Assembly (NCBI RefSeq): GCF_041154675.1
Contig: NZ_AP031322.1
Span: forward strand, 2,417,812-2,481,811
Source: Sulfurisphaera javensis
GTDB lineage: Archaea; Thermoproteota; Thermoprotei_A; Sulfolobales; Sulfolobaceae
Length of the DNA stretch: 64,000 nt
Direction of reading: 5' to 3'
Shown: positions 1 to 10,905 of the stretch, in pieces
How the letters are laid out: every line of letters starts with the position of its first letter
Numbering within the stretch: the first letter of the stretch is position 1
Program-made: the position numbers and the translations under genes
The notes under the pieces: model-generated
Told to the model about the DNA's origin: nothing
Database searches by the model: none
What the model saw: the letters and a program-made list of their open reading frames with translations, nothing else

Positions 1-164
1 AAGGGAATTTAGACCCACAAAGGATTAAAAACCTGATAAGAGTGATTAAGGAAATTATAGATCCATCTACAGATATTGTTCATATAGTTCCTTTAGGTTT
101 GAGAGATTGGGAAAACAGAATAGTAATTGGAAGAGAAGAAATAGTTAACCAATTAATAGTTTAG
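1..164 (+). CDS. cas2: Cas2, C-terminal part (truncated by window edge)
   Basis: An open frame enters from the left edge and stops at TAG 162-164. The visible 54 codons read GNLDPQRIKNLIRVIKEII and end in RIVIGREEIVNQLIV. This resembles the second half of Cas2, the small ferredoxin-fold partner of Cas1 in spacer integration: the GxL-x-x-x-R-(I/L)K helix after the first strands and the RIVIG strand near the C-terminus. The RIVIG ending is also found in the broken cas2 at 20737-21001. The catalytic-loop YD region lies outside the window. cas4 follows 31 bp later on the same strand, fitting the usual Sulfolobales csa1-cas1-cas2-cas4 order. The family call rests on short motifs and context. Confidence 0.72.
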   Translation, partial: GNLDPQRIKNLIRVIKEIIDPSTDIVHIVPLGLRDWENRIVIGREEIVNQLIV

Positions 165-195
165 ATGATTGAGATGAAAATAAAAGGGTGATAAA

Positions 196-723
196 ATGGT
201 CAGTGTAACAGACTTAAAGGACTTCTTACTTTGTCCAGTTATTCCTTGGATAAGGAAAAAGCTTAATTGGAAAGAACCAGAGACTGACGGACTAAGGATA
301 GGAAAGAAGATAAAAGAAAAAGAGATTGTGAGTTCATTTCCAAATCCAAAATACTTTCAAGTGTTTTTAAGGGATAAAAGCTCTGGTTTGCAAGGAATCG
401 TAGATGTGTTAACTTCCGACTCTGTCGTAGAAATCAAAGCATTTCCTAGAAAGTATTTCAATCACTTTAGAGTTCAATTACTTTCCTACGCTTTCTTAGC
501 AGATAAAAATGGTTTTAGAATAAAAAGAGCTATACTCTTTATGGGGAAGGAGATGAAATTGAATATAGAGGTTGAAAAAGAACACATTGAATATGTCGAA
601 AAAATTACGGAAAAAATCAATGAAGTTTTAGATAACGACTCTCCACCAACAGCAAATCCTCCACCCCTCCTTTGTAAATCCTGCCAATATAGGAAAGTTT
701 GTCCAATTGCAGCCATAACGTAA
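196..723 (+). CDS. cas4: Cas4 RecB-like nuclease (175 aa)
   Basis: Cas4 trims and selects pre-spacer ends for Cas1-Cas2. The protein has an N-terminal cysteine (LLCPVIPW), the PD-(D/E)XK core GIVDVLTSDSVVEIKAFP with an Asp and a Glu-x-Lys, the motif-III segment HFRVQLLSYAF, and a C-terminal cysteine cluster CKSCQYRKVC. The four cysteines should bind an Fe-S cluster, so all catalytic and metal-binding elements look present. ATG 196 is preceded by AGGGTGAT, a usable Shine-Dalgarno sequence. It lies 31 bp behind cas2, probably in one operon, and is convergent with csa3. Length is normal for archaeal Cas4. It is the only adaptation gene fully visible in the left operon. Confidence 0.9.
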   Translation: MVSVTDLKDFLLCPVIPWIRKKLNWKEPETDGLRIGKKIKEKEIVSSFPNPKYFQVFLRDKSSGLQGIVDVLTSDSVVEIKAFPRKYFNHFRVQLLSYAFLADKNGFRIKRAILFMGKEMKLNIEVEKEHIEYVEKITEKINEVLDNDSPPTANPPPLLCKSCQYRKVCPIAAIT

Positions 724-901
724 TAAGAAAAGGGAGGATCAATAGGTTAGTGTAAATGAAACATTATAATATTAATCACTAAGGGTTTACCTTGTAGATC
801 ACAACGAAGTCTTAATAGGATGATGTATGGTTCTGAAGTTGATTAAATTCCATTTTCGATTAAAAAATCAGTTAAAATAAAGATCAATTTATTAAGCTTC
901 T

Positions 902-1183
902 GTGCATGCCCTGCTAGGGATCTACTGTACAGATACAACAAGACTAATAAAATACTTAAGAAGTATACAAGACGATCAGCGGGATCTACTATATAAATGT
1001 AACTGTAGGGCAAAACAAAAAATCGGCCAAGTATATGCTTTATTCAAGATCCACAATGTGCTCAGTGACTCATGTTTTTGCATTATTAAACTTCTGTATA
1101 TGTTCTACTTTAGATAAATATCTGTAATTTGCAATTCCATGGTCTAACTTTCGCACTTAGTATGCTCTACTTTAGATAAGTAT
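902..1183. repeat. Five degenerate repeats at CRISPR-like spacing, last one inside the csa3 3' end
   Basis: A motif of roughly 22-24 bp resembling GTATATGTTCTACTTTAGAT recurs near 902, 963, 1031, 1096 and 1160, intervals of 61, 68, 65 and 64 bp. The last two copies are the closest: TATG(T/C)TCTACTTTAGATAA is shared at 1099 and 1161. The copy at 1161 is the coding end of csa3. The others are diverged; the 917 and 981 copies share GGGATCTACT. This may be an old, decayed CRISPR or an array seeded by off-target spacer insertion at the csa3 3' end. A 71-codon frame in this stretch (902-1117) is not convincing as a gene. From 724 to 890 I see nothing else. Confidence 0.5.
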
Positions 1184-1833
1184 TTTTTACTTTCATTATG
1201 AATAGTTAATGCGATCTTACCCAAGGGTGTAAGTTCAATTAACCTATCTTTACCTTTAATTACTATATATCCATATTTCTTAAAGTCTGAAAGTTTATTT
1301 AATACGGTTTTCTCGCTTTTTCCTAAATCAATAGCTAGATCTCTTGGTCTTATGCCATTATTTTTGTCTATAGAATATAACATTTTTATTTCCTCATTAG
1401 AAAGGTCTCTTGACAACGAATTAACTTCTTCGGAGTTGAAAGAAATGACTTTTGCACCTCCTCCCTCATCCCTAACATAAACAGTGTATTTTTTCCTACT
1501 AATTAAGATTGAAAGAAAAAGGAGAGTATTCAGCATTCTCATTCCAACCGATAGTTCAGTAATTATTGGCTCTGGAAGAGGTAATAGTAAGTCTATCAAC
1601 TGAGAAAGTGTAGACGGAAAATCAGATAATGAAATTTCATGAACTTCAGGTGAAGGATAATTTAATCGAGAGGAATTTACTTTCAAATTTTCTATTGCAA
1701 CCTTTACTCCTTCTAAGATGGGTGAAGGAACTACAATAACAAACCTATCCTCCTCCTTGGCTGAAGTTTCTGTTAACAACCTTAAGAGGTAAGTCTCTGA
1801 AAATCCTATGGTAACAAAGTAAGACTTTACCAT
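1144..1833 (-). CDS. csa3: Csa3 CARF-winged-helix regulator (229 aa)
   Basis: Csa3 proteins join an N-terminal CARF (Rossmann-like) domain to a C-terminal winged helix and control cas genes and array transcription. Residues 1-130 show the CARF pattern: YFVTIGFSETYLLRLL, then VVVPSP, then the ligand-loop-like ELSVGMRMLNTLLFLSI. Residues about 150-215 are a winged helix (LSNEEIKMLYSI, GIRPRDLAIDLGKSEKTVLNKLSDFKKYGYI). This fits the Csa3a class, which senses cyclic tetra-adenylate in other Sulfolobales. The gene lies between the adaptation operon and array 1, convergent with cas4. Its last codons are repeated downstream (see 902-1183). Confidence 0.88.
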   Translation of the reverse strand: MVKSYFVTIGFSETYLLRLLTETSAKEEDRFVIVVPSPILEGVKVAIENLKVNSSRLNYPSPEVHEISLSDFPSTLSQLIDLLLPLPEPIITELSVGMRMLNTLLFLSILISRKKYTVYVRDEGGGAKVISFNSEEVNSLSRDLSNEEIKMLYSIDKNNGIRPRDLAIDLGKSEKTVLNKLSDFKKYGYIVIKGKDRLIELTPLGKIALTIHNESKKYLSKVEHTKCES

Positions 1834-1863
1834 GAATTAATATTGGTATTACCAGTATAAATT
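1809..1863 (-). promoter_or_regulatory. csa3 promoter with a palindromic candidate operator
   Basis: Reading the minus strand towards csa3, a TATA-like AATTTATACT precedes the perfect palindrome TGGTATTACCA (1844-1854), which sits between TATA and ATG. A second inverted pair, ATGGTAA and TTACCAT, straddles the start codon (1809-1833). Such symmetry over a start site suggests autoregulation, perhaps by Csa3. The sites are seen; the binding protein is inferred. Confidence 0.4.
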
Positions 1864-2112
1864 TTTTTATATCGAAAGATAAAGAATTTTAGTTTTTGTT
1901 CCCGTGTTTGTAAGAGAAAGACGTTAAACCTTAATAACAAGACAGGTAGGACGTTAGCCTAAATTAATTACCTCTTTAGAGAAAACCTAAATTTCCCGGA
2001 AAAACACGGGAATTAATAATTTTGAGAGAAAAATATAGAAGAAAAATAGAACATAAAACTTATATAGGAGAATAAGAGTAAATATAAATAAGGAACAGTT
2101 TAAAAATCTTCA
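1864..2112 (+). promoter_or_regulatory. Leader of CRISPR array 1
   Basis: This AT-rich, gene-free stretch abuts the perfect first repeat of array 1, while the far end of the array carries degenerate repeats, so this side is the leader. It should carry the promoter for the array transcript and the spacer-integration site. It contains a separated inverted repeat, TTCCCGTGTTT at 1899-1909 and AAACACGGGAA at 2002-2012. It does not share the leader sequence of arrays 2-4. Confidence 0.7.
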
Positions 2113-5100
2113 GTTAATCCTTTATGGAATTGAAAGCACCTCACACACGTTTGCGAAGTATACGCTGGATTAACAGTTAATCCTTTATGGAATTGAAAGT
2201 ATACTGGTGGAACCATAGGACCATATACAGAAAGCACAGTTAATCCTTTATGGAATTGAAAGTAATCTATTATATAATCCATAAATGATTTATGAAATAT
2301 AGGTTAATCCTTTATGGAATTGAAAGCAGAAATATGCTTATCAGCAAATTGGCTAAGCTAAACTGGTTAATCCTTTATGGAATTGAAAGCTTTCTACTCT
2401 ACAATCCTTTTTGCTACTATGCTTCAATGTTAATCCTTTATGGAATTGAAAGACAACGTATATACAATACTACTCATTGATTTTGCAAAAGCTCGTTAAT
2501 CCTTTATGGAATTGAAAGTTCTTGTGAATTTTCCATCGATTTATTAGTTGTTTAAAATCTGATTGTTAATCCTTTATGGAATTGAAAGATTAAATTTGAA
2601 ATGGTTCGTCTGATAAAGTGATTTTTTCAGTTAATCCTTTATGGAATTGAAAGCCTAACGCAATGCAAAAAGCACCTTTGGGCAACTTAAGACGTTAATC
2701 CTTTATGGAATTGAAAGCCAATAGCGAATTGAATTGGTAGTACATTAGGGCTAGGAATGTTAATCCTTTATGGAATTGAAAGGCTATCTTAAACGCTCTA
2801 AACCTATACAAAGCAACTGTATAGTTAATCCTTTATGGAATTGAAAGAATAGATTTTATCAAATATGAAATTTGTGCCAAAACACCAGTTAATCCTTTAT
2901 GGAATTGAAAGACATTTATATTAAATAGTAGTAGATCCACTACTAGATTTAAGTTAATCCTTTATGGAATTGAAAGTTTTGATAATATTGAAGTAATTTA
3001 GCTGAGCCAGTCTGATGTTAATCCTTTATGGAATTGAAAGTTCCGAGTCTGTGGGAGTATTGGCGCTTTGGGGTAGTACGGTTAATCCTTTATGGAATTG
3101 AAAGACGTCCCATACCTTAGGATTATGCCACGCTTGTATCTTTAGTTAATCCTTTATGGAATTGAAAGAGAAATATAGCAAAAATATTTCTTGAAGCTGT
3201 TGACAAGGTGTTAATCCTTTATGGAATTGAAAGCAGTTTTTCATTCACAAGGTGCATTATCTTTGAAGCGTAGTGTTAATCCTTTATGGAATTGAAAGTA
3301 ACATCATTTGGCAATTCTATGTATTCCTCTGTCGTCAAGTTAATCCTTTATGGAATTGAAAGCTCATTTTTGGTAAGTTAGGTTTATGGTAACATATTTT
3401 TAGTTAATCCTTTATGGAATTGAAAGTTAAAGATATTCTTCTCCATCTATTATGCCATTCCACGAAGTTAATCCTTTATGGAATTGAAAGAATCAACGTG
3501 CACATTCTTAACGAATTTGAGTATAAAAAATACTGTTAATCCTTTATGGAATTGAAAGTTCCTAAATTGGTTTTGTACAGCACCTAATGTAACTGGAGTT
3601 AATCCTTTATGGAATTGAAAGACACTTTCAGCAACAAGATTAGGTTTTGATGTTACACTGAGTTAATCCTTTATGGAATTGAAAGAATTCTTTTTAGGTG
3701 ACTGTCCTAGTGGGGTTACACTTATGTTAATCCTTTATGGAATTGAAAGGTTGGTATTATCTCACTGCATAACTCATTTATTTCATCAGTTAATCCTTTA
3801 TGGAATTGAAAGTTACCTCCTCAAGGCTTTCCTACGGCGTCATCGCAACTACGTTAATCCTTTATGGAATTGAAAGGTCACATTATCACCAACATCAAGT
3901 GCCTCAGCAACTGCACAGTGTTAATCCTTTATGGAATTGAAAGAAGTGGTCGATATTATCCATTCTCTAAATTCACGAAGGAGTTAATCCTTTATGGAAT
4001 TGAAAGTTTTATTTACCAATGCGTGACTTTTGTTTTTTGCATAATAGGTTAATCCTTTATGGAATTGAAAGAACTAATGCAACAAAGCCCATTATTATCA
4101 TCAATGGTCAAGTTAATCCTTTATGGAATTGAAAGGCAGAGCTCGGCCTGAGAGCGTGTAAGCATGCGCTGAATGTTAATCCTTTATGGAATTGAAAGGA
4201 CATTGATACTGATATATTCGTTAATTGCCAGCCTATTTGTTAATCCTTTATGGAATTGAAAGAATGCTTTACCTATTGTCTTATTCATATAATCTTGTAG
4301 TGCCGGTTAATCCTTTATGGAATTGAAAGATTTTATTATCAGAATTTCAAAAATATTGCAAATAGATGAATGTTAATCCTTTATGGAATTGAAAGATAGA
4401 GAATTGAAACTTCCAGCGAACGTCTGCGATAATGATCCGCGTTAATCCTTTATGGAATTGAAAGATGTAAATTGGATCTGTATTATTTGGATCCGCAATT
4501 ATAGTTAATCCTTTATGGAATTGAAAGGATAAAAAAGAACAAGACGTTTATGTAGAAATGGAGATTTACGTTAATCCTTTATGGAATTGAAAGTTCTTCA
4601 GCGAGCTCAGCAGATTTATCAGCATGCCCAATAGTTAATCCTTTATGGAATTGAAAGAAAATTTTCTTCGCGACTTCTATTATAGAAAATATCACAGTTA
4701 ATCCTTTATGGAATTGAAAGGACAATTCGTACAATAATTTCTGTACATAGGCTAGTTTAGGTTAATCCTTTATGGAATTGAAAGGTAATTGCAACAACAA
4801 ACAGATTTGAGGAGTTAGATAAAGGTTAATCCTTTATGGAATTGAAAGATAACGTTCATCATATATCATCCTTTTATCACTACTATTTATGTTAATCCTT
4901 TATGGAATTGAAAGGACAGGTTTAACAGAACGTTAACCAAAAAACGTGCGTTAGTTAATCCTTTATGGAATTGAAAGAACATATTATTTCGCGCGTCGTA
5001 AATCAGATTCGCAAACGACGTTAATCCTTTATGGAATTGAAAGGTAACAAAGTTAGATGATGCGTATGAGGTTGATACGTATTTTATGTTAATCCTTTAT

Positions 5101-8100
5101 GGAATTGAAAGTATTCCAGCCCCAACTCTCATCAGAAGGTGATATTGATTGAGTTAATCCTTTATGGAATTGAAAGACTATACTTTTTGTGAACTCATAT
5201 AAAAGCTTTCATGACAAGTTAATCCTTTATGGAATTGAAAGTTCATAACTCATGAGTTGTGAAGGTATTTTTTCTTTTTTTGTTAATCCTTTATGGAATT
5301 GAAAGAGCCCCTTCAACTTTTTCCAGTAGTATAGTTTTATTCCAGTTAATCCTTTATGGAATTGAAAGTCAGGACTAGTGCCGGGATCCCAGCACGGGAA
5401 TTTGGGTTAATCCTTTATGGAATTGAAAGAATCTATCGCCAGGCTTGATGATAACAGGCTTTATGTTTAAGTTAATCCTTTATGGAATTGAAAGCTAATA
5501 ACGGAAAAAGATCTAGTAGTAGAATTAGTATTTAGTTAATCCTTTATGGAATTGAAAGCTGTTTTTTATTTTTTGCTCATACGTCAGCACTCGTTATGTT
5601 AATCCTTTATGGAATTGAAAGACACGTTTGCCTTAAACAGTGATAAAGAGTTCAAAATGGAGTTAATCCTTTATGGAATTGAAAGAGAATTATTTACATG
5701 GTAAGAGGGAGACAGGGCAACCCGCTGTTAATCCTTTATGGAATTGAAAGAGACTGGGATAATACAGCGATTATATCGTTCGCATACTTGAGTTAATCCT
5801 TTATGGAATTGAAAGTAGTTCCATTGTTCTATATCCTTGTATTGATAATTGTACCAGCGTTAATCCTTTATGGAATTGAAAGAATAAGCATACTTTTTGC
5901 CAGGATATTCATCATAGAAGTAGTTAATCCTTTATGGAATTGAAAGGTTTACAATTTTTTACCCCCAGTGAAATTTTCATTTGTATCAAGTTAATCCTTT
6001 ATGGAATTGAAAGATAAAACAAAATCGGACGTGGTAGATGGAACAGATTTATCAGTTAATCCTTTATGGAATTGAAAGGTTTGGCCTGGTGTTCAGTTTG
6101 TCTCTGGAGCCTTTAGCCGTTAATCCTTTATGGAATTGAAAGATGTGGCTTGATGATATTAGAGCATTTGCTTTATCCTTTAGTTAATCCTTTATGGAAT
6201 TGAAAGAAAAATCCAGTTGTAGATGAATTCATGCCCTATTTAACTTGTTAATCCTTTATGGAATTGAAAGCTAATGGTGTTGGTTTGGTATCTTTCTTGG
6301 TCACAGAATGGGTTAATCCTTTATGGAATTGAAAGCATGAATGACCCGCCCCCCGCCGTAAAATGGCGAAGTTTGTGTTAATCCTTTATGGAATTGAAAG
6401 CATACGTCAAGTTTCTTTAAATCAAATCTACCTCTAGTTTGGTTAATCCTTTATGGAATTGAAAGTATATAAGCTTTACAAAGAGAATTTTGAAGAGAAT
6501 TTTGGTTAATCCTTTATGGAATTGAAAGATTATATATTGAGGGTGAAAAGATGGCAAACCAAATTGTTGTTAATCCTTTATGGAATTGAAAGTTTAGAAA
6601 GCCAAAAGCAGCTGGGGGAGGAGCCAGCGGAGGTTAATCCTTTATGGAATTGAAAGATTTGTCTTCTGTAATTGGCTCTAGAATGGACTGTCATTGCATA
6701 AGTTAATCCTTTATGGAATTGAAAGTTGAACAAGATATAGACAATTCTAAATTTGTACACTGGAGGGTTAATCCTTTATGGAATTGAAAGTGATAGATCG
6801 CTCTTTGAGGACCAGTGACACCGTATGCTGTGTTAATCCTTTATGGAATTGAAAGTACTATCATTTCTTCTATTTCAGTGCTTGATGTAGAATATGTTAA
6901 TCCTTTATGGAATTGAAAGAATTTAGGCATAAACTTCTATGATGCAATCAACAATAATTTCCGTTAATCCTTTATGGAATTGAAAGGACAATGTGACCTT
7001 GATGATACTGTTTGTGATGTTAACATGTTAATCCTTTATGGAATTGAAAGAGAAGCATAGCCTGGGGGCTTCTATCCACTCTTCCGCTAATGTTAATCCT
7101 TTATGGAATTGAAAGCATTTCTCTTACATCGTTAATTGATAATTCATCGTTTAGGTTAATCCTTTATGGAATTGAAAGTATTTTTTTATCACACTGTTGT
7201 GATTATTTAGTTATATGTTAATCCTTTATGGAATTGAAAGAAAAGTAGTATTCATCTCTTCTTTTGCCATATCTTCTTCAGGTTAATCCTTTATGGAATT
7301 GAAAGAAATTCTTTGCCTTAGCCCATAATTGTTGTATGTCTTGGAGTTAATCCTTTATGGAATTGAAAGGCTATAATCCCTGCAATAGCACCATCGTGAT
7401 TACCTTTCCTAGTTAATCCTTTATGGAATTGAAAGTATCAGTCAGTCTTACTATCTTTCTTCTTCCATCCTCAAGTTAATCCTTTATGGAATTGAAAGTA
7501 ATTTATCGCTTTTCCATTAACAAAAACGTTAAAGTTCGTTGTTAATCCTTTATGGAATTGAAAGGTAAGCTATTATGCCTCATTGTTTAACTATGCTTGG
7601 CAACCAAAGTTAATCCTTTATGGAATTGAAAGTATCTTTCGCAATATTCTACAATGTTATTGTATATCTTTTGTTAATCCTTTATGGAATTGAAAGCTAC
7701 GTCATTATTTATCTTGTCGAAGAGAGTAGGCATATCTGTTAATCCTTTATGGAATTGAAAGTGCTAAATTGTAAGTCTATATTTGGATTCATGTTATAGT
7801 TAATCCTTTATGGAATTGAAAGGCTATTTTTGGTAATATTGTTCATCATGCTGTTGAAGACTTTGTTAATCCTTTATGGAATTGAAAGCTTGACGTAATC
7901 GAAAGAATCCTCAATGTACAAATGCATACGTTAATCCTTTATGGAATTGAAAGTCTCCGCTAGTCTTTTTATTCCATATGTACAAACTTGCCTTGTTAAT
8001 CCTTTATGGAATTGAAAGCACTAACAACTGTTTCATTGATATGTTCTTTATAAAGAAGTTAATCCTTTATGGAATTGAAAGTATCTAGCCCTGGCAACTG

Positions 8101-8335
8101 GAGAGTACATTGCAGGTAGCGCGTTAATCCTTTATGGAATTGAAAGTAACAAACCCTCCAAGTCCCCTAGGCTGGATCACAGGTGGTTAATCCTTTATGG
8201 AATTGAAAGATATTCACAAACACGTAACAGTGTTATATCCAATTGGGCGGTAATCTTCTATGAAATTTTAAGATAAGTGACAAAATTCTTTGTATAACTA
8301 GAGCACAAATTGATAATCTTCTATGAAATTTTAAG
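2113..8335 (+). CRISPR. CRISPR array 1: about 95 identical 24-bp repeats plus 2 degenerate terminal repeats
   Basis: Repeats begin GTTAATCC, contain TTTATGG and end AATTGAAAG; unit spacing is 61-70 bp, so spacers are about 37-46 bp. I counted 95 apparently identical repeats from 2113 to 8209. Two more at 8249-8272 and 8312-8335 share a different form (TAATCTTCTATG, then AAATTTTAAG). Degeneration at the right end and csa3 at the left put the leader on the left, so the newest spacers are near 2137. The array lies next to the cas2-cas4-csa3 end of an adaptation operon. Open frames read across it are artefacts of the repeat. Confidence 0.98.
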
Positions 8336-8366
8336 AAATAATATTAACTGAATTTTACAACACAAG

Positions 8367-9164
8367 CTAACTAGGTGGCCTCCACATGAAACTATATGTA
8401 GCTGGAGGTGGATTAAATATGTCAAATATGTACACATTTCCTATCGATTTCATATTGTATTGAAATGGTGTTTTAGTCGAATTATCTACTTGAATCAAGC
8501 TAGGTTTCCAGGGTAATTCAAGCCTAAATTGTAAATAATATAACGGAGAGGAAATTAATATATTTTCAAAACTATAATCTATTCCATATCTCTCAATTAT
8601 CTCTTTTACTGTTACACCGTAGTAATGTTTAATCCAACTGAAAAATTTTATTTTAGCAAATTGACCAGCTTGTAAAGGTGGGTTAAACGTAACGTCAAAG
8701 ATCATCATATTATCTTTCTGATGTGCTTCACACTCGTAGTTAACATTACCTAAATTTAATGGGTCAATAATACTAATTTTTCTGCATTTTACAATTGTAG
8801 GCGGTAAGGGTTTGTAAAAATCTCTTATTGTTGCAAATAGTCTCTCTAATTTTGTAAATGGTGTAAATAGATATGTGTAGCTCCAGGTTTTATTCCCGGT
8901 TTCAGATTCTTTAATTACATACTTTGCTTGAGGTACATAACGATCTTTACCTAAGGAATAAGCTTTTCCCCTCACTAGTTTGTCTCCTTGAATTTCTACA
9001 GTGCCATTTTGAACAAACAAGTTGTTAACTACATCAAGGACGTTATTTCGAAATGTTTTCTTAAACTTATCATTAATTTCTGAAATTGGAATTTCTTCTT
9101 CCTTTGAAAGCCTATATATTATGTACGAAACAAGCTTAATGTGAGAAGATGTAAGAGGGTTCAC
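8367..9164 (-). CDS. Uncharacterised protein with a possible N-terminal winged helix (265 aa)
   Basis: I do not recognise this family. Residues 1-75 look like a winged helix: HIKLVSYIIYRLSKEEEIPISEINDKF, then NVLDVVNNLFVQNG, then VEIQGDKLVRGKAYSL. The rest is mixed alpha/beta without cysteine clusters, membrane segments or nuclease motifs that I can name; the end is proline-rich (NPPPATYSFMWRPPS). It sits 31 bp beyond the trailer end of array 1, reading towards it, and stands alone between the array and the HD-protein pair. Codon use and length are those of a real gene. It may be a regulator or a defence gene of unknown role. Confidence 0.7.
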   Translation of the reverse strand: MNPLTSSHIKLVSYIIYRLSKEEEIPISEINDKFKKTFRNNVLDVVNNLFVQNGTVEIQGDKLVRGKAYSLGKDRYVPQAKYVIKESETGNKTWSYTYLFTPFTKLERLFATIRDFYKPLPPTIVKCRKISIIDPLNLGNVNYECEAHQKDNMMIFDVTFNPPLQAGQFAKIKFFSWIKHYYGVTVKEIIERYGIDYSFENILISSPLYYLQFRLELPWKPSLIQVDNSTKTPFQYNMKSIGNVYIFDIFNPPPATYSFMWRPPS

Positions 9165-9594
9165 AAGTTATGTTTTAAGCGAAGATATAAAAGCTTATAT
9201 AGTTACAGTTTCTGTTGATTTTATTCTTTCAGTTAAGTACTTTGTTTTTACAAATTCGTTAGTTTAGCAAGCACTTGATGTTATTACCTAACATCTATAG
9301 TTAATTTTTTCCTTTTAAAGTTTAATGAAGAGAATGTAGTTTTCCTTATTTTAAATTGGAGAGAAAGCATCTAATTATAGTAAGGAAATTTCATGACGAA
9401 AATAATAGGAAGTCTTTGCAAAGGATTTCCAAATCGGATTTAGATATGGTACATGACTGTTTATAAGCATGTCAAATTATATGCGAAGTTTGTTTTAAAA
9501 TTACCCTTTCAGTTTCTGCTTCGAACCCTATTTTCTAGTAATACTCATTATTCTGGAAATAAGTTTTAAATATTTATGTTAACTTTTTTTATCT
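9165..9594. other. Gene-free stretch upstream of the HD gene
   Basis: AT-rich spacer of about 430 bp. The only feature I can support is a TATA-like TTTAAATA near 9566, about 28 nt before ATG 9595, which fits a leaderless transcript of the HD gene. I see no repeat or RNA gene. Confidence 0.5.
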
Positions 9595-10905
9595 ATGGTA
9601 ATGAAGAGAATTAGAGATCCTCTTTATGGACTTATTTCTATTGATGATGACCTTATTAAATCCCCTTACTTTCAGAGGTTAAGATATATAATTCAAAATG
9701 GAATGGCTTACATGGTTTTTCCTTCAATGAATCATACAAGATTTGAACATAGCATTGGAGCTTATCACTTATTGGTAAGAATGAAAGATAAAATAGATAA
9801 AGTTTTTGAGACGGAGAAAAACGATTTAAGTCTAGATTGGGAAACCTTGGAAAAATTAGTCTTATATCATGATATTGGTCATCTCCCTTTTTCACATACA
9901 TTTGAAAAGGCCTTTGAAATACTAAAATATCTCGATAAATACCTCAACAATAATTCAAATAAGTATCAACAAATAAATTCGTTTATAAAGAAAGAAATAG
10001 GCATTACTAAAAGGTCCGAGAAAATTCATGACTATATAGGAATAGTAGTATTAAGATATATGAATGAGGATGAGGTTGCAGATTTAAAGAAGGAAGTATA
10101 TGTAGATCCAAAGAGTAAAGATTCAAAATTAGCTAGGTTAATCATAAATTCTGACCTTGATGTCGATAGATTAGATTACCTACAAAGAGATGCCTACTTC
10201 GCTGGGGCAAAGTTTGGTTTAATTGACGTTGATAGACTTAGAGAGTTCGAAATCGAATACATCAGTGCTCTAGACGGATGTAAACCTGAAAGATATTTCT
10301 ACGTATTTCAACCTAAAAGCATTGATGATTTAGAGCATTATTTCCTCGCAAGATTTCACATGTATAGTAGCGTTTATGAACATCCGGTAGTTTCAATCTA
10401 TAATGGTATTATGGCTTACTTTATTGCTTATGCAATTTACAAAGATTTGATAGATTTTGAAAACATAACTAAACCTGAGAAGTTCTTATACTTTACTGAT
10501 GATTCGGTTTTGCATTTACTAAAAAACAAGAAGGATGACCCAGAATTTAAGCATTTTTATGAGGCAATTATTGAAAGGAAAAAGTATAAGAAAGCTATCA
10601 TATATTCTGATAAGATAGCAAAGAATTTTAGCAAAAACTTTAAGAACTATAAAGATAAAATATACAATTTCCTAATAAAGCATGGCGGAAAAGTAATTAT
10701 AACAGATGAATATGTAAAGTCTGATATAAAAAATATCTTGATTCATGTAGGGGACGAATATAAACCAGCAAAAGATAGCTTAAAAGTACCTCACTCAAGG
10801 TACAAAATATGTGTAGGCGTATATAATGATGAAAATTTGATTAGAGAAGTTAAAGAGTACTTTGAAGACGAATTTAAAATTAAATTAGAATTCAGAAATA
10901 CCTAG
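9595..10905 (+). CDS. HD-superfamily phosphohydrolase (dNTPase-like), copy 1 (436 aa)
   Basis: This is a metal-dependent HD phosphohydrolase of the COG1078 type, related to dGTPases and SAMHD1. The metal ligands are visible in order: H in NHTRFEHSIGAYHL, the HD pair in LVLYHDIGHLPFSH, and the distal Asp in SDLDVDRLDYLQRDAYF. The N-terminal IRDPLYGLISID and the FQRLRYI segment are also typical. Relatives hydrolyse dNTPs, and dNTP depletion is a known antiviral strategy; the substrate here is unknown. A second copy lies at 34694-35944 (shared QNGMA, HTRFEHS, DRLDYLQRD). Both copies are convergent with, and overlap, a small partner gene. ATG 9601 is an alternative start, and the promoter suggests a leaderless transcript. 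Confidence 0.85.
   Translation: MVMKRIRDPLYGLISIDDDLIKSPYFQRLRYIIQNGMAYMVFPSMNHTRFEHSIGAYHLLVRMKDKIDKVFETEKNDLSLDWETLEKLVLYHDIGHLPFSHTFEKAFEILKYLDKYLNNNSNKYQQINSFIKKEIGITKRSEKIHDYIGIVVLRYMNEDEVADLKKEVYVDPKSKDSKLARLIINSDLDVDRLDYLQRDAYFAGAKFGLIDVDRLREFEIEYISALDGCKPERYFYVFQPKSIDDLEHYFLARFHMYSSVYEHPVVSIYNGIMAYFIAYAIYKDLIDFENITKPEKFLYFTDDSVLHLLKNKKDDPEFKHFYEAIIERKKYKKAIIYSDKIAKNFSKNFKNYKDKIYNFLIKHGGKVIITDEYVKSDIKNILIHVGDEYKPAKDSLKVPHSRYKICVGVYNDENLIREVKEYFEDEFKIKLEFRNT

Noticed and set aside
902-1117. 71-codon frame in the cas4-csa3 gap
   Set aside because: It runs through the degenerate repeat series, has no promoter or ribosome-binding site that I can see, and unusual composition.
2100-8250. 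Open reading frames of 60-66 codons across array 1 on both strands
   Set aside because: They read through the repeat (for example LILYGIES or FQFHKGLT units) and are artefacts of the array.
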